Positions 35,641 to 44,414 of a stretch of DNA of 64,000 nucleotides are shown in pieces. The stretch's first letter is position 1. Every line of letters starts with the position of its first letter. The translations under genes were made by a program, and so were the position numbers. This stretch comes from Petunia secreta (Eukaryota > Streptophyta > Magnoliopsida > Solanales > Solanaceae), in NCBI GenBank assembly GCA_029990175.1, contig JARKIP010000005.1, positions 70,712,001-70,776,000 of the forward strand, written 5' to 3'. The notes below the pieces were generated by a model. It was given only the letters and a program-made list of their open reading frames with translations. It ran no database searches and had not been told where the DNA came from.

Positions 35641-35764
35641 TCGGCTCAAACTTTGTTATATAATGTGGAATGGAGGAGTAGCATAAACTTCAAAACCCTT
35701 TCTCACCGTCTGAATTGGAGTTTTCGCTGATACCTACACGGCCCCATACCCACGCCACAGTTTT

Positions 35765-35916
35765 CACGTGCTTTTTAAATAGCAAACAATAGAAAGAATA
35801 ATCACCCCGTGTTGATTTAAAATATTAAAATGAAAATGACCCCACGTGTTTTAAATTTTTAATTCATCCTACCTTCCCACGTGTTTTTTTCAACTATTTT
35901 CCCATGCTATATTTAT
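35765..35916 (+). promoter_or_regulatory. Promoter of the CBF-like gene: three CACGTG boxes and TATA
   Basis: CACGTG occurs at 35765-35770, 35843-35848 and 35878-35883; the last two lie in CCCACGTGTT contexts. These are G-box/ABRE-type sites bound by bZIP and bHLH factors. A TATA-like CTATATTTAT is at 35907-35916, about 105 bp before the ATG. Confidence 0.6.
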
Positions 35917-36019
35917 CTCTCACCACCTTTTTGTCTCTACATTAGCTTTAGTGTCTTCACTACTACTACTATTTCATCTAATTTTTCTCTTTGAACCAAA
36001 CCACCTTAGCCTTCTTTCA

Positions 36020-36595
36020 ATGGATTTTGAAGATGATCAAACTTCTTCATCATCTTCTTCTTGTTCTTCCTCTGATTTTGATGTTATAAGTAAAGTAAAC
36101 AAGAGTGAACTTTCTCCAGCTTCTACTAATGTCCAACCATTCAAGAAGAGGGCAGGGAGGAAAAAAGTCAAGGAGACACGACATCCATTATATAGAGGAG
36201 TTAGGAGGAGAAATGGGGAAAAATGGGTGTGTGAAATACGCGAGCCTAAAGCTCAATCATCTTCCCCTCGCGACATCCAGATAGCTGCTCTTCAAGTTTC
36301 CAAAGAAGTTATGTCCTCTCCCTTGTTGGGAAAACAACCTATGGCATATTTGGAGTTAGAAGAATCTTCTTGTTTTCAAACCCCAAAAGATGGTCAAGAA
36401 AATTCTTGTATAAAAGGTAACTATGGTGATTCTTGTAAATTTATGGAGTTTATGGATGAGGAGGAAATGTTTAATATGCCAGCATTAATTGATAGTATGG
36501 CAGAGGGAATGCTTATTACTCCACCAGCTATGAAAAGAGGCTTTAATTGGGATGATGTAGCGGAAGACGTTGAGTTCAATCTGTGGAAAGATTGA
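36020..36595 (+). CDS. CBF/DREB1-like AP2 protein with most of the AP2 domain deleted
   Basis: The ATG at 36020 (MDFEDDQTSSSS) gives 191 residues without introns, as usual for this family. A Ser-rich N-terminus is followed by KKRAGRKKVKETRHP, the CBF/DREB1 signature that normally precedes the AP2 domain, then by the first AP2 strands YRGVRRRNGEKWVCEIREP. There the domain stops. The expected WLGTF strand, the amphipathic helix (AARAHD, ALRG) and the downstream signature are absent, and the text resumes at SSSPRDIQIAALQVSKEV, which normally follows the domain. About 50 codons are missing, in frame. The acidic C-terminus is kept (DEEEMFNMPALIDSMAEGM and a final LWKD). Without the third strand and helix, normal binding to CCGAC-type elements is unlikely. 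It may be a pseudogene with an open frame or a regulator lacking DNA binding. Confidence 0.85.
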   Translation: MDFEDDQTSSSSSSCSSSDFDVISKVNKSELSPASTNVQPFKKRAGRKKVKETRHPLYRGVRRRNGEKWVCEIREPKAQSSSPRDIQIAALQVSKEVMSSPLLGKQPMAYLELEESSCFQTPKDGQENSCIKGNYGDSCKFMEFMDEEEMFNMPALIDSMAEGMLITPPAMKRGFNWDDVAEDVEFNLWKD

Positions 36596-37316
36596 TTGCT
36601 ACACTTTTGCTTGTCATGTAAAACATGATATGTTTGGTAAAAAAAAGTTATGTCAAGTGCCTGGCTATTTGTAGTTAAATAGGTTTCAACTTTTGAAGTA
36701 GTACTTAATGTAAGCCTTCTTTACACTAAAAGGAAATCAAATTTTTTCTTCTTCAAATTCCCTTAGGGCTCTAGGAGACATAAAAGGAAATATAGTAATA
36801 CTTTAACCAAGTTTTGTCATTTTGTAGTTCCTCTTTTGTTTGCTATAGATGCTATTATTGGCAGAAAAACGAGGAAATCATTTTGTTGGGAATACTTCGG
36901 ATAAATGTAGCTCCATTATAGACAGTTCTGTAGTCCGTAGCGACCCTATTTTGTGCAACGATATGGATATTACTTTCTAATATCATCTATCTTTTCTACC
37001 AAACCAAGGAGATAGAATGCTCGAAGTTGTGTACTATTCAAACCCCTTTATTTGCTGGAATTTTGATAGCTAAAAATTTGTATAAAGTTTTCTCTTGGTC
37101 TTTTCTGTGCATGAACTTCTGTTTGGACTTATATATGTGACAGTTAAGTGGAAACAGCGATTTTTTTATTTTCCTGCCGTTGGTCTTCCACCTTTTCTCC
37201 ATTTCATTCACTAATAATTCTCATTTTTTACATAATAGATGTAATGTGTAAGTAACATCTAAGAGTTTGAAAGATTTTTTTTTTAATACTCAGTAACGTG
37301 CAGTCATAATTACATT
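36596..37316. other. 3' flank of the CBF-like gene
   Basis: Non-coding sequence up to the Sirevirus target site ACATT (37312-37316). No other gene seen. The interrupted locus continues at 47933. Confidence 0.5.
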
Positions 37317-38225
37317 TGTTGAGAGCTGGTTTTGAAGTATGACAAACAGGAAGGACACTGAGGTTCATGGAAGGACCTAGTCCTTGAGTTGAAGGGCACG
37401 CTTGATCGAAAAGATTACGGGTTGCAAATCCCTGTGGAACTAGGAGTAGAGGCGCGTGGTTGAAGACATATCCTAGTCAGACTAAAAGAGGTGGTGTCCA
37501 GGCCGTGTCTTTGAAGTGTGAACAAGAGTTATACCTCAACATGGAAAAGAGTTACTGCGAATCTTCAAATACCATAATTAAAGAGGATTCCCAGTAGGAC
37601 TCAACTAGGGTTGCAAAACTCGTATAAAAGGAAGTAGAAGACATAGCCGAAGTTGGTTTTTCGAGATAGAGAGTTCAGAGCATATAAAGGCGATCTGAAG
37701 AACTGTCTACGTAGGAAAACTGAAGAAGACAACTGATTTGCATGCAAAGCATTTGAGTCTAGAATTCTTGTCTAGATCTATCGAGTTGTAAGTTGTCTTG
37801 GTTGCAAGTATTCATTGTTTTGTCTATTAGCTTATCTCAGAAGCATATGTATTAGGCAAACTACTTTGTGATTACTAGGAAAGCTAGAGTTTAGCTTTAT
37901 TTAGTGATTAGGGTCTAGAGTGTAGCCCCTTGGTTACAGAGTTTGTAATCAGAAACGTTGCTCTTGTGTTAGTGGATTCGGTGTTAAAATCCCAGAGTGT
38001 GGGTCGTGGTTTTTCTCCCTTGAGCAAGGAGTTTTCCACGTAAAAATCCTTGTGTCTTTTGATAAGTGTTTGGAGGTGTGTTCTAAGGTAGAAGGCTGCA
38101 TAACAACGAACTGAAGAACCCTGTTCTACTACTGAAGAACAAGGTTCTAGCAACGAAAATCGGAGGACACTATTCAATCCCCCCCCCCCCTTCTAGTGTC
38201 CCTAGGAGGTGCATAAAGTATAACA
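37317..38225 (+). repeat. 5' LTR of the Sirevirus
   Basis: Starts TGTTGAGAGC and ends AGTATAACA. A TATA box TATAAAA lies at about 37623-37629. Near the 3' end is a C homopolymer. The minus-strand open frames inside the LTR are repeated in both LTRs and have no domain. Confidence 0.93.
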
Positions 38226-38227
38226 AG

Positions 38228-38239
38228 TGGTATCAGAGC
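38228..38239 (+). other. Primer-binding site, initiator tRNA-Met
   Basis: TGGTATCAGAGC lies two bases after the LTR end. It is the canonical copia primer site complementary to the 3' end of initiator tRNA-Met. Confidence 0.93.
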
Positions 38240-38280
38240 AGGTCTTCTCTTGTAAGGCTAACACCTTGAGAAGGATCAAA

Positions 38281-40599
38281 ATGAGTGCACCACCTACTAT
38301 TACTGAAGGACAGTCGGTTCTGAGGCCTCCACAGTTCAATGGGCAATACTACGCATGGTGGAAGAATAGGATGGAAAATTATATATGTGCTGAAGACTAT
38401 CAACTCTGGCTGATAGTCTCAGAAGGAAATCTGATTCCCACCAAAATAGTCGGCGAAGGAACCACGGCTACAAAAGAACCCAAACTGAAAGAAGAGTTCG
38501 ATGAGACGGATTATAAGATGATAGAAAAGAATCACAAGGCCAAGCGGTTGGTCATATGTGGTCTTGGTCCAGAAGAGTTCAATCGAGTATCATCGTACAA
38601 GACTGCTAAGGAGATATGGGATGCCTTGCAGGTTGCACACGAAGGAACCACAGAAGTAAAAGACTCAAAAAGAAGAATGCTGAAAAGGCAATTTGAATTG
38701 TTTACAATGGGTGAAAGGGAGTCAATTCAGGATATGATGACCAGATTGACCATGATCACAAACGAAATGAGATCGTTGGAGATGGTATTACCTGAAGTAG
38801 AGATGGTTGACAAAATTCTAAATGTGCTGCCTGAAGCATGGGAACCAAAAATGACAGCCATCATTGAATCAAAGCCCTTGAAATCCATTAAGCTTGAAGA
38901 ACTGGTTGGAAGTCTGAAGACGCATGAGATGATGAAAGACTCAAAGGCTAAACCTGTAGCAAAGAAGGACAAGACCCTTGCACTGGAAGCAATGGAAGAA
39001 ACTGATGACTATGTTGATCTTCAATCAGTGGAAGCTGCAATGGTAAGTGCGTTAAGACAAAAACTCAATCTGGGAAGGTTTAAAGGGTTCAAACGAGGAA
39101 ACAAGGAGAGCTCTAGTAGGAAGAACATAGTTGACAGTCCTGACTACTCTGGGTGCTTCAAATGCTTCAAGAAAGACCATGTTGTCATGGACTGCCCGAT
39201 GTGGGAAATAGAATGGAAGAAGAACAGAGCTGCTAAGGAGAAGGAGAAGGAAACCACTAAGGAATATGATACAGACAAAAGGAAGACAAGACGGCCCCCA
39301 AACTTCAGAGCAGAGCGAAGGAAAAAGAAGGAAGCTTTCTATGCCACATGGGGACCAACAGATAGTGAGTCTGATCATGAAAAAGAGGCTGATGATGACT
39401 CACCACTAGCACTAGCAGGTATGACAGATGTCAGCTGTGATGAAGAAGATCCTCGAGAATGTAGAGGAGGAAGAGATCCATCAAAACCACCAGTGTTCAA
39501 TGGGACTCATTACAATCACTGGAAGAAGCAGATGAAAAATTATTTACAGGCAACTGATTACAGCTTGTGGCTGATTGTGAAAAGAGGACCTCATGTTCCG
39601 GTGAAGAGAGCTGTACATGGTGTCCTAGTGCCAAAGAAAGTTGAAGAACTAGACCCTCAAGATCTGGATTGGTTACAAGCAAACTCCAAGGCTGTGGAGT
39701 ATCTAAGAAGAGGACTCACTGAGGATGTGCATACACGGATACTGGAGTGCAAATCTGCCAAGGAAATATGGAGGAAACTGAAGGAATTGTACATTGCTGA
39801 CAACATCAAAAAGGACTCTGCTCTCATGGCAACTGATGGAGAGGAAACAGGAAATTCAGCTGAGGTATGTCTCTCTGATCTAAAAGAAACTTTACATACA
39901 TATTCTCCTGAAAATTTAATTCTAATCACAGCCACCCTGATTGAAGGGTATGAAAAAGAAAGACTTGAAAAGGATAACTTAACTGAAAAACTGAGTAATC
40001 TTAGAACTAAACACAAGAGTCTCCTAGAACAGAATATTGAACTTGAAGAAACTAATGCCATCTTGAAAGGGCAGACTCTTGTGTCAAACTCTAAAATTAC
40101 TGAACTTGAATTGGAATGTAATCAGTTGAGGGAGAGTAAGAATGGTAAGCAAGTTATGAGTGAAATTCAAACCTTTCTGGAAAATGAATTGAAAAGGACA
40201 AATGAGATTTTGTATCAAGAAATTGAGAAAAACAGAATGTTAAATCAAAAGGTTGAAAACTCAAAACTTGAACTCACCAGACTTACAAAATGGAATAAAT
40301 CTTCAGAGGCAATGAATTGGATCTTTGAAAATCAAAACAAAGGAAAACAAGGTTTAGGATTCAAGAAGCCTCTGCCCTCATATAATCCTAAAAGCAAGTA
40401 TGTAGGATTATCTTGCAACATGTTATGCACTTTTTGTGGTAAAACTGGTCATACGAAACAAGAGTGTATTAATATTGTCAAGGCAAGAGTCAAAAATAAG
40501 AAATGTGTTTTACCCAAATGGGCCAAACAAGATTTGATTTATCCATTCTCTCATAAGAAGGGACCCAAGCTTGTCTGGGTTCCTAAGGCTAACCTCTGA
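38281..40599 (+). CDS. gag: Sirevirus Gag with a second, partial Gag N-terminal module
   Basis: Start ATG at 38281 (MSAPPTITEG), 772 residues. Module 1: DUF4219/UBN2-type Gag (PPQFNGQYYAWWKNRMENYI, ..AKEIWDALQVAHEGT, ..MLKRQFELFTM) to about residue 230, then the knuckle CFKCFKKDHVVMDC at 39154-39195. Module 2: after an acidic linker the Gag start repeats in diverged form (KPPVFNGTHYNHWKKQMKNY, YSLWLIVKRGP, SAKEIWRKLKELY; 39480-39795) and breaks off before its second half. A coiled coil follows (39950-40260), then a second knuckle CTFCGKTGHTKQEC (40426-40470). The final part VWVPKANL is typical of Sirevirus Gag ends. The ORF is intact and stops five bases before the pol ORF, which lies in the -1 frame. 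Confidence 0.85.
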   Translation: MSAPPTITEGQSVLRPPQFNGQYYAWWKNRMENYICAEDYQLWLIVSEGNLIPTKIVGEGTTATKEPKLKEEFDETDYKMIEKNHKAKRLVICGLGPEEFNRVSSYKTAKEIWDALQVAHEGTTEVKDSKRRMLKRQFELFTMGERESIQDMMTRLTMITNEMRSLEMVLPEVEMVDKILNVLPEAWEPKMTAIIESKPLKSIKLEELVGSLKTHEMMKDSKAKPVAKKDKTLALEAMEETDDYVDLQSVEAAMVSALRQKLNLGRFKGFKRGNKESSSRKNIVDSPDYSGCFKCFKKDHVVMDCPMWEIEWKKNRAAKEKEKETTKEYDTDKRKTRRPPNFRAERRKKKEAFYATWGPTDSESDHEKEADDDSPLALAGMTDVSCDEEDPRECRGGRDPSKPPVFNGTHYNHWKKQMKNYLQATDYSLWLIVKRGPHVPVKRAVHGVLVPKKVEELDPQDLDWLQANSKAVEYLRRGLTEDVHTRILECKSAKEIWRKLKELYIADNIKKDSALMATDGEETGNSAEVCLSDLKETLHTYSPENLILITATLIEGYEKERLEKDNLTEKLSNLRTKHKSLLEQNIELEETNAILKGQTLVSNSKITELELECNQLRESKNGKQVMSEIQTFLENELKRTNEILYQEIEKNRMLNQKVENSKLELTRLTKWNKSSEAMNWIFENQNKGKQGLGFKKPLPSYNPKSKYVGLSCNMLCTFCGKTGHTKQECINIVKARVKNKKCVLPKWAKQDLIYPFSHKKGPKLVWVPKANL

Positions 40600-40604
40600 T
40601 TGTC

Positions 40605-43600
40605 TTGCAGGCTGGAGTGAGGGAGAACAACTCAAGCTGGATTCTTGATAGCGGTTGTTCCAGGCACATGACAGGAGATAGAAGAAATTTTCTCTCAATC
40701 GCAGCATTCCAAGGAGGCAGTGTTGCCTTCGGAGGAGGAAAAAGTGGTCAGATAGTAGGCATTGGGAAGATTGGGAGATCTCTGGAACATGCAATTGAAA
40801 ATGTTTATTGTGTGGATGGTCTTAGACACAATTTACTAAGCATCTCTCAACTATGTGACAGAGGAAACGAAGTGAGCTTCTCCTCTTTAGGGTGCATCGT
40901 GAAGAACCTACAGAGTGGAGAAGTGGTGATGGAAGGAAAAAGAGTGAACAACGTGTACAAGGAATCACTGAAGTCCTTACCTGAAAACAATCTGACATGC
41001 TTGAATGTGCAAGATAGTGACTCTCAGCTGTGGCACAAAAGACTGGGCCATGCAAGTCTCACTCAATTAAACAAGCTGGCCTCAAAGGAACTAGTTCGTG
41101 GATTGCCAAGAAAGAAGTTTGAAAACATAAAAGTGTGCGATGCATGTGTAAAGGGAAAGCATGTAAGAACGTCATTCAAGTCAAAGAAAGTGGTCAGCAC
41201 ATCTAAGCCACTGGAGCTGGTACATATGGATTTGTGTGGACCTATGAGAGTAAAAAGCAGAGGAGGAAAGAGGTTTGTGTTCGTGATTGTTGACGACTAC
41301 TCAAGGTATACATGGACCTTGTTCTTGGCCTCTAAGGATTAAGCTTTTGAGAACTTTAAAGACTGGGCTGGTGTGGTTCAGAAAAGGCTAAGTCTTGAAC
41401 TCATCAGTATTCGATCAGATCATGGAACTGAGTTTGAAAACTCAAAATTTTCTGAGTACTGTGCAGGGAACAACATAGATCACAACTTTTCTGCACCAAG
41501 AACTCCCCAACAAAATGGGGTGGTTGAGAGGAAGAACAGGTCGTTGGAGGATATGGCTAGAACCATGCTGCTGTCAAGTGGACTAGCAAGAAACTTCTGG
41601 GCTGAAGCTGTAAACACTGCATGTTACTTGCTAAATAGGTGTTCCATCAGAGCCATTCTTGACAAAACTCCATATGAGTTACTCAGAGGTAGAAAGCCAA
41701 GCATTGCCCACCTAAGGCCTTTTGGGTGCAAATGCTTTGTTCACAACAATGGCAAGGAACCCTTGGGAAAGTTTGATGCTAGGAGTGATGAGGCAATATT
41801 CCTGGGATACTCCACTCAAAGTAAGGCATACAAGGTACTCAACAGAAGAACACAAGTAGTAGAAGAAAGTATGCATGTTGTGTTCGATGAATCAGATAAG
41901 GAAATAGGAGAAGATGATGCAGATGATCAGGTGATTGGCTTAAGAAGAGAAGAAAGCATAGATGAACTGGAGGACTCGGATGAAAAGGAGAGCAAAGTCA
42001 GGTCAGATGAAGGAGTCAACTTGACAGGGGGAACTTCTGATGAAGCTGAAGATCAAGAAAGTCAAGAAGAATCTACTCAAGACGATGCTGCAGGTTCTTC
42101 TAATCAGATCCAGATCAAGCCATGGAAACATCAAAGTTCTCACCCTTTGGAGAATGTTCTATCTGAACTGGATACAGGAATTATGACTAGGTCAGCATTA
42201 AAGAACTTCTGTGCATTCTTTGCTTTCCTCTCAGCCTTGGAACCAAAAAATGTCAAAGAAGCTCTAGAAGATCCAGATTGGATTATAGCTATGCAGGAGG
42301 AACTTCATCAATTTGAAAGAAGCAAAGTGTGGCACCTAGTTCCTAAGCCAAAGGACAGATCCATAATTGGAACTAAATGGGTGTTCAGAAATAAGCTGGA
42401 TGAACATGGCATAGTTACAAGAAACAAGGCAAGGTTGGTTGTTCAGGGCTACAGTCAAGAAGAAGGAATAGATTATGATGAAACCTTTGCACCAGTGGCA
42501 CGAATGGAAGCCATTAGAATGCTGATTGCTTTTGCTACATACATGGAATTCACACTGTATCAGATGGATGTGAAGAGTGCCTTCTTGAATGGGTACCTGA
42601 ATGAAGAAGTCTATGTAGTACAGCCTCCAGGTTTTGTGAACAATGAATTCCCTGATCATGTGTACAAACTGGACAAGGCTCTGTATGGTTTGAAGCAAGC
42701 TCCTAGAGCCTGGTATGAAAGACTCTCAGGGTTCTTGATGAAAAATGGCTTTTCAAGAGGTAAAATTGACAACACACTATTTCTCAAGAAGCAAGGAAAG
42801 GATCTACTGGTAGTTCAAGTGTATGTCGATGATATCATCTTTGGAGCCACTGATGAGGAGCTGAGCAAAGGTTTTGCTGACCTGATGGGAAGTGAGTTTG
42901 AAATGAGCATGATGGGTGAATTGAATTTCTTCCTTGGGTTGCAGATAAAGCAGACGCCGGAAGGAACTATGATACACCAGCAAAAATATGTCAAGGAATT
43001 GTTGAAGAAGTTTAACATGGAAGGAGCTAAGGAGATGACTACACCTATTGCTCCTGGAACAAAGCTCGATATGGATGAACTTGGTCCTTCGACAAATGAG
43101 ACCAAGTATAGAGGAATCATTGGCTCACTTCTTTATCTCACAGCAAGTCGACCTGACATAGTCTATAGCGTAGGACTGTGTGCCAGATTTCAGTCAAAAC
43201 CTAAGGAATCACACTTGACAGTTGTGAAGAGAATTCTGAGATACTTGAAAGGGACTCAGGATCTATGCCTTTGGTATCCCAGAGGTGGAACTTTTGAACT
43301 AATTGATTTTGCTGATGCAGATTATGCAGGTCATTTGGTTGATAGGAAAAGCACTTCGGGGATGGCACACTTCTTAGGTCCTTGCTTGGTGTCATGGGCT
43401 ACAAAGAAACAAAACTCTGTTGCCTTGTCAACTGCTGAAGCTGAGTATGTGGCAGCTGCTTCATGCTGCTCACAATTGCTATGGATCAAGCAGCAACTGG
43501 AGGATTTTGGAATCAAGTGTGGGGCAGTGCCAATCTTTTGTGACAACACTAGTGCTGTGAACATTGCCAAGAACCCAGTCCAACACAAAAGGACCAAACA

Positions 43601-43769
43601 CATTGATATTAGACATCATTTTCTGAGAGACAATGTAGAAAAGGGTCTAATCACTATGAATTCATGCAGGACTGAAGACCAAATTGCTGACATATTTACC
43701 AAAGCTTTGAACAAGGTGCAGTTCGAGAGGAACAGGTTGGAGTTAGGGATGACCAAAATACACGGATGA
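40605..43769 (+). pseudogene. pol: Sirevirus Pol with one nonsense codon in integrase
   Basis: Protease motif WILDSGCSRHMTG at the start; pre-integrase HKRLGHAS...CDACVKGKH; integrase Asp at HMDLCGPM. A TAA at 41340-41342 then stands where ASKDEAFENF would be expected. The frame resumes unchanged: second Asp in IRSDHGTEFEN, Glu in QNGVVERKNR. The RT spans 42240-43000 (QMDVKSAFLNGYL, LYGLKQAPRAWYE, YVDD at 42822-42833). RNase H spans 43310-43740 (DADYAGHLVDRKSTSG, ALSTAEAEYVA, KHIDIRHHFLRD). Apart from the G-to-T type stop, about 1,050 codons are open. Gag is one frame away, so expression would need frame change or another mechanism. Confidence 0.88.
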
Positions 43770-44414
43770 CCCAGCAGGTAATCCCCTGGTGATTGGCTAG
43801 GTTAGTAGTAAAAGTGTCTGTTAGGAATTTGTCATTACTATCTGGACTAAATTTGTACTTGAGTAAGTACACTCGTTTTTAGTGTTTTGAGCATTAGGTA
43901 CAAATAATGTGATCCCATGAAGAACCTACTGTGTACTGAGGAGGAACCAGTCTTAACGTGAGGAATCGTGTCCAGGTACAGTAAACCTACTCTATTTGTT
44001 AGTTGTCGCAACTGGAATTAAAATTGTTTATTGTACGTGCATCATGGGAGATTCTCCATAGTCTCATAACTGTCCAAAATTATAGGAACACATTCCTTTT
44101 TAGGATAGAACTCCTTTTAAATTGCTTGGACCCCACTTCTTGAAAAGGGTATATTTAAATTAAGTTCATAACCGTCAAATCTCTTAACTTCTCCCGGTTC
44201 TCAAAAAGTTCAAAAAGCTGCCCTTCTTTATACTCATTATTTTTTTTGCCTTCCCTAGACATTGTCACTTCACCAAAACCCTCTCTCTTTCTACAGCACT
44301 TCTTCAATCTCTCATGATCTCATCCACCTCTTCCAATTGAACATCAAAATTCTCTCAAGCCCTAAAATAGATAAACCGTCAACAAACTCAGAAATCTTTA
44401 CAAAATTCTTCAAG
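43770..44414. other. Spacer between pol and env-like ORF
   Basis: Non-coding. A CT-rich leader with CCAATTG and AAGCCC motifs precedes the ATG. Expression of the downstream ORF probably needs a spliced or separate RNA; no splice site is proposed with confidence. Confidence 0.4.

Noticed and set aside
36020..36595. Missing AP2 part explained by an intron
   Set aside because: The missing WLGTF and helix sequence is not present anywhere between the two halves, and the halves join in frame directly. CBF genes normally lack introns.
37908..38177. Minus-strand ORF in the Sirevirus LTR as a gene
   Set aside because: It recurs in the 3' LTR (47609-47974) simply because the LTR is repeated, and has no recognisable domain.
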